Counted from the first letter of the stretch, positions 8,491-18,367 are shown. The stretch is 64,000 bases of DNA from Pseudorhodobacter ferrugineus DSM 5888 (GCF_000420745.1 NZ_ATVN01000003.1:124001-188000); one strand, 5' to 3'. Notes: generated by a model not told the origin, from the letters alone. Numbers and translations are program-made.

Positions 8491-8803
8491 CTTGCTCCAA
8501 TAGGGGGAGTTGCATTTTGAGTTGGCCACCGATGAATTTTACGTCACCCGAACTGCTTTGAACCCTGTAGCCTTCGCCAACCAAATATTTAATATACATC
8601 TTATTGTAAATGAACATAAATACCAAGCCGGACAATCCAAATGTGGCTATCGCCAACACCAATTGAATGATGGCACCGACCCAATGGCCGCGCAGCAATG
8701 CGGGAAAAAAGCCGAAAAAGAACGTGGTCCATGAAAACCCGACGGGTGCTGTTTTCATGCGACCGGAGTGGGGTTGGACGAAGTTTAACTGTGCGTATGC
8801 CAT
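8486..8803 (-). CDS. Small membrane protein, HrgC-like
   Basis: 105 residues. A hydrophilic N-terminus is followed by GFSWTTFFFGFFPALLRGHW and two membrane spans (about residues 36-46 and 45-66), then FMFIYNKMYIKYLVGEGYR. As I recall, the FSWTTFFFGF...RGDW...FIYNK..Y pattern is that of small proteins annotated HrgC; function is unknown. The stop codon is supplied by the hairpin repeat at 8461-8490. Start ATG at 8803 has only a weak Shine-Dalgarno. Confidence 0.7.
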   Translation of the reverse strand: MAYAQLNFVQPHSGRMKTAPVGFSWTTFFFGFFPALLRGHWVGAIIQLVLAIATFGLSGLVFMFIYNKMYIKYLVGEGYRVQSSSGDVKFIGGQLKMQLPLLEQA

Positions 8804-8878
8804 GAGCGTTCCTAAATACTGACAAGGACGCCATAAATTTCTTTTTACGTCAGAGTGTCAAGCAATTTAAGCGAGCAC

Positions 8879-10522
8879 TCAAACCAACCTGCTCGCCTCA
8901 ACCGCCGCCCGCACGAAATCGGCAAACAACGGATGCGGGGCGAAGGGTTTGCTTTTCAGTTCGGGGTGGAATTGCACGCCTATGAACCACGGGTGGTCTT
9001 TGACTTCGACGATTTCGGGCAGTTTGCCATCGGGCGAGATGCCGGAGAACATGAGCCCGCATTTTTCCAGCTTGTCGCGGTAGGTCATGTCGACCTCATA
9101 GCGGTGGCGGTGGCGTTCTTCGATTTCCAGCGCGCCGTAAACCTCGGCCACCTTTGACCCCGGTGTCAGGTGGGCGGAATAGGCGCCCAGCCGCATGGAG
9201 CCGCCTTTGTCATCGGTGACTTTGCGTTCAACGACGTGGTTGCCTTGGACCCATTCTTTCAGGTGATAGATCACGGGGGTAAAGCGTTTCGCGCCGGACT
9301 CGTGGTCGAATTCTTCAGACCCGGCATCGGGGAGGCCTGCCAGATTGCGGGCGGTTTCAATCACGGCCATTTGCATGCCAAGACAGATGCCGAGGTAGGG
9401 GACCTTGCGGGTGCGGGCGAATTCGACGGCTTTGATCTTGCCTTCGGTACCGCGTTCGCCAAAGCCGCCGGGGACGAGGATGGCGTGGAAGCGTTGCAGA
9501 TGGGGGGCGGGGTCTTCGCGCTCGAACAGTTCGGCGTCGACCCATTCGACCTTGACGCGGGTGCGGTTGGCCATGCCGCCGTGGGTCAGCGCCTCGGCAA
9601 TGGATTTATAGGCGTCGCCCAGTTGGGTGTATTTGCCGACGATGGCCACGCGAACCTCGCCCTCGGCATTGGTCATGCGGTCCATTACGTCTTCCCAGCG
9701 GGTCAGGTTGGGGCGCGGGGCGGGCGAGATGCCGAAGGCGTCAAGCACGGCTTGGTCAAGGCCTTCGCGGTGATAGGCGAGCGGGGCCTCGTAGATGGTT
9801 TTCAGGTCATAGGCGGCGATCACCGCCTCTTTGCGGACGTTGCAGAACAGGGCGATTTTCTCGCGTTCTTTTTCGGGGATCGGGTGTTCGGAGCGCAATA
9901 GCAGGACATCAGGGGCAAGGCCGATGGATTGCAGTTCTTTGACCGAGTGCTGGGTGGGTTTGGTTTTGAGTTCGCCTGAGGCTGCGAGGTAGGGCAGCAG
10001 GGTGAGGTGCATCAGGATGCATTCGCCGCGCGGGCGTTCGTGGATGAACTGGCGGATCGCCTCGAAAAACGGCAGGCCCTCGATATCGCCGACGGTGCCG
10101 CCGATTTCGCACAGCATGAAATCCACCTCCTGCTCGCCGATGCGCAGGTAGTCCTTGATTTCATTGGTGACATGGGGGACGACCTGAATGGTTTTGCCAA
10201 GGTAATCGCCGCGACGTTCCTTTTCCAGCACGGTGGAATAGATGCGGCCCGAAGAAACGCTGTCGGTTTTGCGGGCGGGGACGCCGGTGAAGCGTTCATA
10301 ATGACCAAGGTCAAGGTCGGTTTCGGCGCCGTCATCGGTGACGAAGACTTCGCCATGTTCAAAGGGCGACATCGTGCCGGGATCGACGTTCAGGTAGGGG
10401 TCAAGTTTGCGCAGGCGGACCGAATAGCCGCGCGCCTGTAGCAAAGCGCCCAAGGCGGCCGAGGCAAGGCCTTTGCCCAATGAGGAAACAACACCACCGG
10501 TGATGAAAATATAACGTGCCAT
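8879..10522 (-). CDS. pyrG: CTP synthase
   Basis: 547 residues, normal length. Converts UTP to CTP with ATP and glutamine. The N-terminal synthetase domain starts [18 protein letters not shown] and continues with [20 protein letters not shown]. The C-terminal class I glutamine amidotransferase domain has the nucleophile motif YLGICLGMQ and the His/Glu pair in VQFHPELKS. It lies downstream of secG on the same strand, a common arrangement in alphaproteobacteria. Confidence 0.98.
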   Translation of the reverse strand: MARYIFITGGVVSSLGKGLASAALGALLQARGYSVRLRKLDPYLNVDPGTMSPFEHGEVFVTDDGAETDLDLGHYERFTGVPARKTDSVSSGRIYSTVLEKERRGDYLGKTIQVVPHVTNEIKDYLRIGEQEVDFMLCEIGGTVGDIEGLPFFEAIRQFIHERPRGECILMHLTLLPYLAASGELKTKPTQHSVKELQSIGLAPDVLLLRSEHPIPEKEREKIALFCNVRKEAVIAAYDLKTIYEAPLAYHREGLDQAVLDAFGISPAPRPNLTRWEDVMDRMTNAEGEVRVAIVGKYTQLGDAYKSIAEALTHGGMANRTRVKVEWVDAELFEREDPAPHLQRFHAILVPGGFGERGTEGKIKAVEFARTRKVPYLGICLGMQMAVIETARNLAGLPDAGSEEFDHESGAKRFTPVIYHLKEWVQGNHVVERKVTDDKGGSMRLGAYSAHLTPGSKVAEVYGALEIEERHRHRYEVDMTYRDKLEKCGLMFSGISPDGKLPEIVEVKDHPWFIGVQFHPELKSKPFAPHPLFADFVRAAVEASRLV

Positions 10523-10653
10523 GTGGTGGACCCCCGTGGAATTTGAACATGCGATACGGCGTCTCAGAATCGCACCATCACGGGAGATGAGAGATAACCG
10601 AAAATCGGGCGGTCTGCAACAGTACCGCTAGATGATGAGAAAAAGAGTTGGCG

Positions 10654-10672
10654 CGCCCCAAGGTGTGGGGCG
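10654..10672 (-). terminator. Possible weak hairpin after secG
   Basis: CGCCCCA and TGGGGCG pair around AGGTG in the 172-base gap between secG and pyrG. On the minus strand a CTTTTTC tract follows only after about nine bases, so this is an unconvincing terminator. The rest of the gap shows nothing I can name; a pyrG promoter may lie at 10523-10620. Confidence 0.3.
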
Positions 10673-10694
10673 GGCTGCAGACGAGTTGAGAGCT

Positions 10695-11090
10695 TTAGTT
10701 GCCAGCCGGTGCCGGTGCTACTGGCGCATCATCTGCGCGCGGCGGGACCAGTGGTGCGTTGGCCGGTGCCGGTGGCAGCAGGTCTGTACCCAGCGGTGCG
10801 GTTGGCACAACAGGGGCAGGGGCCGAGCCGCCGAACTGGTCGACTACCGATGTGCCCGATGCGTTTTGCGCGGCGATCAGGGTCAGCGAGATCGAGGTGA
10901 TGATAAAGCCGATGGCAAAAATCCATGTCAGCTTGGTCAGCGCGGTTGCCGCCGCGCGGCCCGACATGGCGCCGTTGCCGCCACCACCGCCGCCCATACC
11001 CAGACCGCCCCCTTCGGAACGCTGCAAAAGCACAACGCCAATCAGGCAGAGTGCAAGGATCAGGTGGACGGTAAGAACGACATTTTCCAT
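10695..11090 (-). CDS. secG: Preprotein translocase subunit SecG
   Basis: 131 residues. MENVVLTVHLILALCLIGVVLLQRSEGGGLGMGGG is the classic SecG first membrane span and the glycine-rich cytoplasmic loop; the second span is at about residues 53-75 (LTKLTWIFAIGFIITSISLTL). The Pro/Ala-rich tail is typical of alphaproteobacterial SecG. It supports SecYE during protein export across the inner membrane. Confidence 0.95.
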   Translation of the reverse strand: MENVVLTVHLILALCLIGVVLLQRSEGGGLGMGGGGGGNGAMSGRAAATALTKLTWIFAIGFIITSISLTLIAAQNASGTSVVDQFGGSAPAPVVPTAPLGTDLLPPAPANAPLVPPRADDAPVAPAPAGN

Positions 11091-11327
11091 GGGTATTTGG
11101 CTTTTCGTTTTGGCTGACGGGTCTACTTAGGCGCAACTTGGGCTGGGGGCAAGCCCTTCGGCGCGGTGCAAGGCGCTGGTGGCATCAATCTTGTGATATT
11201 GCCCTGCGCAAATGGCAGGTCCGACCGCAAAACCGTACGGCTTTGGCCATAGTTATGACCCGTTTGTCAGGCACATCCCGCAGAACCAAAATATGCGACG
11301 GTGTTCGCGATTTTAAGAGGGTTGCCC

Positions 11328-12140
11328 ATGTTGTTGAAAAAACTGTTCGCAAAAAAGGCCAGCACGGCTGCAGAAGGGGCCAAAGCCGCGCGGCCAAATT
11401 CGGCGCTTGCCGATGATTTGGCCATGCCCGAGGCGGCCAAGGATGAGTTTTTCAACGCCCAGCCCTCGCATATTCAGCAGATATTGACCGTGCTGCACCG
11501 GATTGCGCGCGACGCTTTGCTGGTGGGCGATATTATGCGCCGCGGTGCGCCCTTGCCGGACGTGGCCGGAGAGGTCGGGACTGTGCCGATTTACTGCCGC
11601 GATATTGAAGGGTTGTTTGAGACGCTCACGGCTGATGGCAGCAAACGGTTTCAATCTTATTATTATACCAATGATTTAGCGACAATGGACCCGCGCGCGC
11701 AGCTGCATCTGAGCCAGTTTTTCGGGCGGGTGATGGCGTTAAACACGCTTTTGACCACGACAGACCCAAGTTTGCGCGCTGCCCAAGCGAAGGCTGTGCC
11801 AAAGATGTTGGACCGGATTTTGCTGGAGGCGCTGTGTTTCAAGGGGCTTTTCAGCGGCTTTGCTGTCACACGGGCGCTGCTGACCCGTGCGGCCCCAGAC
11901 AGCCAGATGGTGGCGCAGTTTGAAGCGCTGGTGGCGCGGACCAAGGCGGATTTGGCGGCAACCAGCCCCTATTTGCACGATTCTGCGACGGCGTTTGAAA
12001 CGCTGCCGATGGTGAACCAATCTTTGATCGTCGAGCTGTCAAAGCGGTATGAAGAGGGGCAGATTGCGGTGAATGGCGTGTATTTTGATGCCGCAACCGG
12101 CGCGCAGATGGTGGGTGGGGTGCAGCGCTTGCAGGCGTGA
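11328..12140 (+). CDS. Conserved-looking protein of unknown function
   Basis: 270 residues from the ATG at 11328 with AAGAGG seven bases upstream (a GTG at 11301 is less likely). It starts MLLKKLFAKKAS, a short basic segment, followed by a low-complexity linker to about residue 35. The rest is predicted mostly helical and soluble, with FQSYYYTNDLATMDPRAQLHLSQFF and many Ala/Leu-rich helices. No signal peptide and no motif I recognise. It is divergent from secG (237 bases between) and convergent with the broken DUF6524 gene. Confidence 0.7.
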   Translation: MLLKKLFAKKASTAAEGAKAARPNSALADDLAMPEAAKDEFFNAQPSHIQQILTVLHRIARDALLVGDIMRRGAPLPDVAGEVGTVPIYCRDIEGLFETLTADGSKRFQSYYYTNDLATMDPRAQLHLSQFFGRVMALNTLLTTTDPSLRAAQAKAVPKMLDRILLEALCFKGLFSGFAVTRALLTRAAPDSQMVAQFEALVARTKADLAATSPYLHDSATAFETLPMVNQSLIVELSKRYEEGQIAVNGVYFDAATGAQMVGGVQRLQA

Positions 12141-12144
12141 CGGT

Positions 12145-12499
12145 TTAATCGTCAACCTCGTCCACAGTGGCCTGACCTGACAGGCGTTGCCACAGAATGC
12201 TCCATGATAGGCCTATGCCCAGCGCCAAGGACAGCGCAAGGATGCCTCAGTCGATCAGGACCCAGATCAGAGCCGCGAGCACGGCGCCCACCAGCAGCAT
12301 CCCCAGCGTGCCAAGCGAGCGCAGGGTGGCTGCGATATAGATGAGGAAGGCCACGGAGAGCAAAAGGCCAAGCAGGACAGTAAGCGTCAGTTGCGTGGTG
12401 TAATTGGCGTTGGCCCAGCGGTAAAAGTTCCAGTCGCTGGGGTTATAGCTGGCCGCAAGCAAGGCAAATGCCCCGAACCACCGCAATAAAAAAAACCAT
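12145..12499 (-). pseudogene. DUF6524 family membrane protein, broken by a frameshift and an in-frame TGA
   Basis: Protein-like sequence runs from the ATG at 12499 to the TAA at 12145, but not in one frame. After ATG-G there is a run of eight T (12488-12495). Removing one T gives MVFLLRWFGAFALLAASYNPS, the kind of N-terminus I recall for DUF6524 proteins; with eight T the ATG is out of frame. Further on, TGA at 12247-12249 interrupts IWVLID-stop-GILALSLALG, after which the same frame continues to GLSWSILWQRLSG and VDEVDD. Such genes often lie beside purA, as here. Two lesions point to a pseudogene; sequencing error or slippage remain possible. Confidence 0.7.
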
Positions 12500-12703
12500 C
12501 GCGCCGCCCTTTGATCCCTGCGCCCTGTTTGGCATGTCTGCGAGGATCCGATCAAGGCCGGATCAAGACCCGATCAGGATTGGTTGCGTGTTGCGGTATT
12601 TTCGTCTGCTTGCGCAATCGTGTGAAATAGTGGTTTCGCCCGCGCGGCAAAGCGGTTATGCCCTAATCGGTTTCAACCGGACCAGCTTGAGGAGATCATC
12701 ATT

Positions 12704-13996
12704 ATGGCCAATGTCGTTGTCGTCGGCGCCCAGTGGGGCGATGAGGGAAAAGGCAAGATTGTGGACTGGCTGTCGGAACGCGCCGATGTGATTGCGCGGT
12801 TTCAGGGCGGGCATAATGCGGGTCATACGCTGGTGATTGACGGTAAGGTGTACAAGCTGTCGCTGCTGCCATCGGGCATCGTGCGCGGCGGGAAACTGTC
12901 GGTGATTGGCAACGGGGTGGTGCTGGACCCGTGGCATTTGATCATGGAGATTGAAAAGCTGCGCGGACAAGGCGTTGAGATTACGACCGAAAACCTGATG
13001 ATTGCCGAAAACGCGCCGTTGATTTTGCCAGTGCATGGTGAGTTGGACCGCGCGCGCGAGGGGCAAACCTCGGTTGCGAAAATCGGGACCACGGGGCGCG
13101 GGATTGGCCCTGCCTATGAGGATAAAGTCGGTCGTCGGGCCATTCGCGTGGCCGATTTGGCCGATGAGGCGACGCTGGAACTGCGCGTTGACCGTTTGCT
13201 GACCCACCATGACGCGCTGCGCCGTGGTTTGGGCCTTGATCCGATTGACCGTGACGCGCTGTTGGCGCAGTTGCGTGAAATTGCGCCGCAAGTTTTGCCC
13301 TATGCCCAACCCGTTTGGAAAGTGCTGAACGAGGCGCGGCGTGCAGGCAAGCGGATTTTGTTTGAAGGCGCGCAAGGGGCGTTGTTGGATATTGATTTCG
13401 GGACGTATCCCTTTGTGACCTCGTCCAACGTGATTGCTGGCCAAGCGGCCACGGGCACTGGCCTTGGGCCGAACGCGATTGATTTCGTGTTGGGGATTGT
13501 GAAAGCCTATACCACCCGCGTGGGTGAAGGCCCGTTCCCTGCGGAGTTGAAGGATGCCGATGGCGAACGTTTGGGCCAGCGCGGGCACGAGTTCGGCACA
13601 GTTACGGGGCGCAAGCGCCGTTGCGGTTGGTTTGATGCGGTGCTGGTGCGCCAGACCTGTGCGACCAGCGGTGTGACGGGGATTGCCCTGACCAAGCTGG
13701 ATGTGATGGACGGCTTTCCGATCATCAAGATTTGTGTGGGCTATGATCTGGACGGCAAGCGGTTGGATTATCTGCCCACGGCGGCTGACCAACAGGCCCG
13801 CTGCACACCGATCTATGAGGAAATGGAAGGCTGGGTTGAGGATACCGCAGGCGCGCGGTCCTGGGCCGATTTGCCGGGGGCGGCAATTAAATATGTGCGC
13901 CGGATTGAAGAGTTGATCCAATGTCCGGTTGCCCTACTTTCCACCAGTCCGGAACGCGAAGACACCATTTTGGTGACCGACCCGTTCGCGGATTAA
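12704..13996 (+). CDS. purA: Adenylosuccinate synthetase
   Basis: 430 residues, full length. Joins IMP and aspartate with GTP in the first committed step to AMP. The N-terminal [20 protein letters not shown] holds the GDEGKGK loop with the catalytic Asp; [10 protein letters not shown] follows with the catalytic His. [20 protein letters not shown] and ITKLDVMDG-type ([10 protein letters not shown]) motifs are present. GAGGAG lies upstream of the ATG. A small DUF2842 gene follows after 10 bases, likely in the same transcript. Confidence 0.98.
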   Translation: MANVVVVGAQWGDEGKGKIVDWLSERADVIARFQGGHNAGHTLVIDGKVYKLSLLPSGIVRGGKLSVIGNGVVLDPWHLIMEIEKLRGQGVEITTENLMIAENAPLILPVHGELDRAREGQTSVAKIGTTGRGIGPAYEDKVGRRAIRVADLADEATLELRVDRLLTHHDALRRGLGLDPIDRDALLAQLREIAPQVLPYAQPVWKVLNEARRAGKRILFEGAQGALLDIDFGTYPFVTSSNVIAGQAATGTGLGPNAIDFVLGIVKAYTTRVGEGPFPAELKDADGERLGQRGHEFGTVTGRKRRCGWFDAVLVRQTCATSGVTGIALTKLDVMDGFPIIKICVGYDLDGKRLDYLPTAADQQARCTPIYEEMEGWVEDTAGARSWADLPGAAIKYVRRIEELIQCPVALLSTSPEREDTILVTDPFAD

Positions 13997-14006
13997 AGGG
14001 GGAAAG

Positions 14007-14240
14007 ATGGCAATGACGTACAAAGCGCGGCGGCGGTGGTCGCTGGTGGTGCTGCTGATCGGCTTGCCGCTGTATATCGCGGCGGCGCTGTTTGTGGTCT
14101 CGCTGTTTGACCGCCCGTCGTTGCTGGTGGAATTTTTTGTCTATGTTGGGCTGGGAATGCTGTGGATTGTGCCCTTGAAAAAGGTGTTTTTGGGGGTTGG
14201 TCAAGCCGAACCGGACGCAGGCAAGGATACACAAAAATAA
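14007..14240 (+). CDS. DUF2842 domain-containing membrane protein
   Basis: 77 residues, usual size for DUF2842. YKARRRWSLVVLLIGLPLYIAAA is the first membrane span after a basic N-terminus, and LLVEFFVYVGLGMLWIVPLKKVFLGVG is the second; both are family hallmarks. Function unknown. The ATG at 14007 or the one at 14013 could be used; GGGGGAAAG lies just upstream. It shares the purA transcript and ends at a strong terminator. Confidence 0.88.
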   Translation: MAMTYKARRRWSLVVLLIGLPLYIAAALFVVSLFDRPSLLVEFFVYVGLGMLWIVPLKKVFLGVGQAEPDAGKDTQK

Positions 14241-14272
14241 AAGGTCGGGGTTTTGCCCCGACCTTATTTTTT
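14239..14272. terminator. Bidirectional Rho-independent terminator
   Basis: Perfect 10-base stem AAGGTCGGGG (14241-14250) and CCCCGACCTT (14256-14265) with a TTTTG loop. It is followed by ATTTTTT on the plus strand and, on the minus strand, by TTATTTTTG. It sits between the convergent ends of the purA-DUF2842 unit and the 780-residue coiled-coil protein gene and should stop both. Confidence 0.93.
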
Positions 14273-14288
14273 AAGCGATATGCGCGCG

Positions 14289-16631
14289 TTAGCCCTGTGC
14301 GGCCTTGCGGGCTTCGGCTTGGATGGGGGAGGTTTCGCTCAAGGCAAACTGGCCTTTGCGCACCTTTTCAATCCGACCATCGCGCAGCAACGCGCCAAAG
14401 CTGCGCAGCAGGCTTTCGCGGTCATCCTCGAGCGCGGGTTGGACCGACAGCACGTGGCGCACGATTTGCGGGCGCGACACATCGGCCTGCCCTTCGATAT
14501 GGGCTGAATAGGCCACGGCGGCCTCGAGCAGGTCTGACAGCGATTCGGCACCCAGCATTTCGGCGTAATCGGCAAAGCTGGTTTCTGTGCCAAAGACGTT
14601 GCGCCCGTCAGGGCCATTGATCGCCGTATCAAGATCCTGGTCGTGGTCATCATCGTCTGTAAGGGCAAGGTTGCTGCTGGCCTTGGCACGGTGCGGGCGC
14701 ACGGGGGTTATATGGGGCGGTGCGGCATCAGGTTTGATGCGGGGCGTGTCTATGCGTTGTTCGGACACCAGCATAAGGGGGGCGGGGCGTTCGCCAACCG
14801 CCGCAGGAGCAGGGGCGGTCGCGTTGCGGGGCCGCACGGCACGTTCCAGATCGACGCGGTAAGGCCCCATCCGCATTTCCTCGGTTGGGCCTTGATCGCC
14901 ACCGCTTTTGCGGTCCGCGACTGTGGCGGCCACGGCGGCCTTTAGATGCGAGATTGCGGAGAGACGGCGGCGGTTTTCGGTGCCTTCCAGTTCGGAGTTT
15001 GTTTGATCCAGCAAACGCTTGACCGATGCATCATCGCCCGAGGACGAAATGTTATTGGCCCGCTTGCGGTTTGAGACGGGGCGCTGTGGCCGGACGGGGG
15101 CAACACTTGCCGCTGGTGCGGCTGGTGCGGTGGGTTTTGTCGCAGGCTGTTCCGCCTGCAAGGCCGCCAATTCGCGCATAAGGTCGGCTTCGGCCTCGGG
15201 TGACAAGGCTGTGGCGTCGGTTGGTACGCTGGCTGCGGGCGGGGCTGCCTGTTCCGTTGCAGGGGCGCGGCGGATTTTGATGACACGCGCACGGGCACGC
15301 TGCAAGGTTGGGCTGACGTCTGGCGCAGCTGGCGCTGTTGGTTCGGCAGGGGCCGCAGATGTGGCTGCGACCGGCGTTTCCGGAGCGTCTGCAATTTCGT
15401 CTGCAATTTCGTTTGCGATTTCTGGCGCGTCGAGGGCTGCGCCATCCAGCACGGCCAGATCTGAAAAGTCGTCATCCGAGACATCAAAATCGTCGAGATC
15501 CACGTCGCTTTCGATAGGCTGGCTGACCTGTGCAACGGGCTGTGCCGGTGATGGCGCTGGTGCCGGATCTGACATTGCGGCGGCAAGCGAGGCCATAAGG
15601 GTATCGTCGCCAGTGGTGTCGATGTCGGCTTCGGTCTCAGAGGCGGCTGGGGTTGTGTCTGCGGCTTCGTCGTCAAAACGATCGCTGACGTCGAATTCCT
15701 CGTCATCAAAGGCGCCAGCAAGGGATGCAAGCATGGCATCATCCGAAGAGCTGCTGGAGTTTGCATCTGCTTCGGCCTTTGCAGCGGCGTCTGCCTCTGC
15801 TTTGGCTTTTGCCTCTTTTTCTGCCTTTGCCTTTGCCTTTGCCTTGGCACGTGCATCAGCTTCTGCCTTTTCTGCTGCATCGGCTTGTGCCTTGGCACGT
15901 GCGGCCTCGGCTTCGACTTTTGCATCAGCGTCTGCTTTTTCGGCGGCCTCGGCTTCGGCCTTCGCGCGGGCTTCGGCTTCTGCTTTGGCCAGTTCGTCCG
16001 CTTTGGCCTGTGCTTCGGCGGCGGCTTTTTTGGCGGCTTCGGCTTGCTGTGCGGCCTCGATCTCGGCCTTTTCAAGCGCGGCTTTTTCAAGGGCAGCATT
16101 GGCTGCGGCTTCGGCCTCGGCGGCGGCAAGGGCTGCGGCGACGTTTACGCTGGGGCGGGTGGTTTCGCCCGAGGCGCGGCTTTCGGCCATAGCGCCGCGA
16201 ATCCGCGACAGTTTGGCGGCCACACTTTCCGAAATGCCCGCGTCGGCATTGGCGTGCTGGTCTTCGAACAAGACGTCAGGTTTTGGTTTTGCGGCGGGCT
16301 GGCCCGACAATAAGGCGCTGGGGGCGGTTTGGGCCGGGCGGGCCACGGGCACCGTAGGTTCCATTCCGTCCAGCGAATCGGTGGCGCGCAAGATCACGCC
16401 ATTGTCCTGTATCTTGGCCTCGACGCGGCGCTTCATTTCACGCTCGGCGATTTGGTGCAGCATGGCGGCATCGGGCGTTGGCGGTTCGGCCCCGAAATAG
16501 CGGTCATCTGCCGCCAAATCGCGGAAATACTCGGCAATCGCCTTCATCGTGTTGAAAGGTTCGTCGAACCCCTCCAGAGTACAGGAGAACGTGCCGTATG
16601 AAACCGTTAGAATTTTGCTCGCCCCGACCAT
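14289..16631 (-). CDS. Large coiled-coil protein of Rhodobacterales, unknown function
   Basis: 780 residues from the ATG at 16631 with AAAGGG about ten bases upstream. A conserved-looking N-terminal domain (ASKILTVSYGTFSCTLEGF ... EYFRDLAADDRYFGAEPPTP) covers about residues 1-90. Residues about 160-300 are almost entirely Ala, Lys, Glu, Asp and Gln in heptad-like order, a long charged helix or coiled coil. An acidic, Pro/Ala-rich stretch follows, and a globular C-terminal region is at about 670-780. Homologues I remember are sometimes labelled CheA-like, but I see no Hpt, kinase or CheW domain. No signal peptide or membrane span. The Ala-rich coding explains long antisense open frames here. 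Confidence 0.8.
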   Translation of the reverse strand: MVGASKILTVSYGTFSCTLEGFDEPFNTMKAIAEYFRDLAADDRYFGAEPPTPDAAMLHQIAEREMKRRVEAKIQDNGVILRATDSLDGMEPTVPVARPAQTAPSALLSGQPAAKPKPDVLFEDQHANADAGISESVAAKLSRIRGAMAESRASGETTRPSVNVAAALAAAEAEAAANAALEKAALEKAEIEAAQQAEAAKKAAAEAQAKADELAKAEAEARAKAEAEAAEKADADAKVEAEAARAKAQADAAEKAEADARAKAKAKAKAEKEAKAKAEADAAAKAEADANSSSSSDDAMLASLAGAFDDEEFDVSDRFDDEAADTTPAASETEADIDTTGDDTLMASLAAAMSDPAPAPSPAQPVAQVSQPIESDVDLDDFDVSDDDFSDLAVLDGAALDAPEIANEIADEIADAPETPVAATSAAPAEPTAPAAPDVSPTLQRARARVIKIRRAPATEQAAPPAASVPTDATALSPEAEADLMRELAALQAEQPATKPTAPAAPAASVAPVRPQRPVSNRKRANNISSSGDDASVKRLLDQTNSELEGTENRRRLSAISHLKAAVAATVADRKSGGDQGPTEEMRMGPYRVDLERAVRPRNATAPAPAAVGERPAPLMLVSEQRIDTPRIKPDAAPPHITPVRPHRAKASSNLALTDDDDHDQDLDTAINGPDGRNVFGTETSFADYAEMLGAESLSDLLEAAVAYSAHIEGQADVSRPQIVRHVLSVQPALEDDRESLLRSFGALLRDGRIEKVRKGQFALSETSPIQAEARKAAQG

Positions 16632-16772
16632 TGGATGCTCGCCCTTTGTTACCAAACTGATGCCTTACATGACCGTAAGGGATGTTCAATTCCGTGGACA
16701 CTTCGAGGTAATTTAAAGGATTGTTTGTGTTCACGCGGCAAGATTGTGCCTTAATCTGGATACAGTATTGCG

Positions 16773-17426
16773 ATGAATCAGCCGATTGTCGAATCCCAAA
16801 CGGGGGTCACCTTGATTGCGGGGGGGCCGGTTTTGGCGCGGGATCTGCGGGCGGCACGGGCGTTTGCGCCACGGGTGGTGGCGGTGGATGGCGGGGCAGA
16901 CCGCGCGCTGGCGCTGGGCGTGCGGCCCGCGGCGGTGATTGGCGACATGGACAGCGTAAGTGTGGCGGCGCGGGGCGCGTTGGCCGATGTGTTGCATGTG
17001 GTGGCCGAGCAGGAGAGTACCGATTTTGACAAGGCGTTGCGCCATATTGCGGCGCCGTTTGTGCTGGGGTTGGGCTGTTTGGGGGGGCGGGTTGACCACG
17101 AGCTGGCGGCGCTGTCGGTGCTGGTGCAGCGCAGGGATGTGCCGTGTTTGCTGATCGGGCGTGAGGATGTGATTTTCGCGGCCCCGCCGGTGTTGGAGAT
17201 CGCGATGCAAGCAGGCGACAGGTTCAGCCTGTTCCCGATGGCCGAGGTGACGGGGCAGAGTGAGGGGTTGGAGTGGCCGATTGCGGGGTTGCGGTTTGCC
17301 CCGGCTGGCCGCGTTGGCACATCGAACCGCGCATTGGGGCCGGTGCGGTTGGAGATGGACGGGGCAGGAATGCTGGTGATCGTGCCGCGCGCGCGGCTGG
17401 CTGTGGCCCTTGGCGCGTTAACTTAA
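16773..17426 (+). CDS. thiN: Thiamine diphosphokinase
   Basis: 217 residues. Transfers pyrophosphate from ATP to thiamine to make thiamine diphosphate. Family motifs: VVAVDGGADRALALGVRPAAVIGDMDS at about residues 34-60, where GGAD and GDMDS bind substrate and Mg, then STDFDKAL at about 83-90 and GGRVDHELA at about 103-111. No TPP riboswitch-like element is seen upstream. The TAA stop shares the bases TTAA with the stop of the convergent DMT transporter. Confidence 0.9.
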   Translation: MNQPIVESQTGVTLIAGGPVLARDLRAARAFAPRVVAVDGGADRALALGVRPAAVIGDMDSVSVAARGALADVLHVVAEQESTDFDKALRHIAAPFVLGLGCLGGRVDHELAALSVLVQRRDVPCLLIGREDVIFAAPPVLEIAMQAGDRFSLFPMAEVTGQSEGLEWPIAGLRFAPAGRVGTSNRALGPVRLEMDGAGMLVIVPRARLAVALGALT

Positions 17427-18367
17427 CGCTTTTGTTTCGGGGCGGTGACGGTGGCGCGGGCGGTCACATGTTCGCGGTAGATGATATAAAGGCCGGAGCC
17501 TGTGATGATGGCGATCCCTGCCCATGTCATCGGGTTGGGGAAGTCGCCAAAGACCAGATACCCAAGCGTGACTGCCGCGATAAGTTCGGCGTAGTGCAGT
17601 GGCGCAAGCGTGGCCGAAGGCGCGAATTTCAGCGCATATGTCATGCACATATGGCTGCACGCGGCCCAAAACCCCACGCCAAACAGCCAGACCCATTCGA
17701 TGCCAACCGGCATGATTGCATCGAGTTCCTTGATGCCGCTGCCATCAAACAGCGCCATCAGAGGCAGGCAAATGACCGACCCTGCAAGCGCCGTATGCAA
17801 TTGCATGGTGACGGGGTGCATGGACCGCGACATCGCGCGGGTGATCAGCATATAGGCGGCAAAGGTGAACGCCGTGCCAAGCGGAAACAGCGCGACCCAG
17901 CCAAAGGCCGAGATGGAGGGTTGGATGACCAAAAGCGCACCCAGAAAGCCGATGGTTGACGCGGCAATGCGGCGGGGCCCCACCTCATCCCCGAACAACA
18001 GGCTGCCGAGGATGAGCAGGATGAAGGGTTCGACAAACACAATTGCCAGCGCATCGGCGATGGGCATCACGGCCACGGCGGCGACAAAGCAATAGGTGGC
18101 CAGCATCAGGCAAACCGCGCGGGCAAAGACAAAGCCTGTGGTGCGGCGGCTGATCCGCCAGTCAAGCCGCATCAGCAAAACGAAGGGCAGCATCAGGACC
18201 GCTTGTACCACAAACCGCGCCACCACGATTTGCCCGACGGGCAGGGTGGCCGTGGCCAGTTTGGCCGACACATCAAGCAAGGGTGCCAAGACACAAAACG
18301 CGAGCATCAATCCGACACCCAGCAGGATGCGGTCGCTATGGGCGGGGGAGGTGGTCATATCTGCCAT
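17423..18367 (-). CDS. DMT family transporter (EamA domains)
   Basis: About 314 residues with ten membrane spans in two EamA repeats. The first repeat is at about residues 15-145 (LDVSAKLATATLPVGQIVVARF) and the second at about 160-295, ending at the LHYAELIAAVTLGYLVFGD-type helix (LAPLHYAELIAAVTLGYLVF). Likely exports or imports a small metabolite; substrate unknown. I chose the ATG at 18367 (a second ATG is at 18358); the longer open frame upstream is not protein-like. Its stop overlaps that of thiN by four bases. Confidence 0.87.
   Translation of the reverse strand: MADMTTSPAHSDRILLGVGLMLAFCVLAPLLDVSAKLATATLPVGQIVVARFVVQAVLMLPFVLLMRLDWRISRRTTGFVFARAVCLMLATYCFVAAVAVMPIADALAIVFVEPFILLILGSLLFGDEVGPRRIAASTIGFLGALLVIQPSISAFGWVALFPLGTAFTFAAYMLITRAMSRSMHPVTMQLHTALAGSVICLPLMALFDGSGIKELDAIMPVGIEWVWLFGVGFWAACSHMCMTYALKFAPSATLAPLHYAELIAAVTLGYLVFGDFPNPMTWAGIAIITGSGLYIIYREHVTARATVTAPKQKR

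Noticed and set aside
15019-16500. 493-codon plus-strand frame made mainly of Ser and Ala
   Set aside because: It is the mirror of the Ala/Lys/Glu-rich coding of the 780-residue protein and has no ribosome-binding site or recognisable domain.
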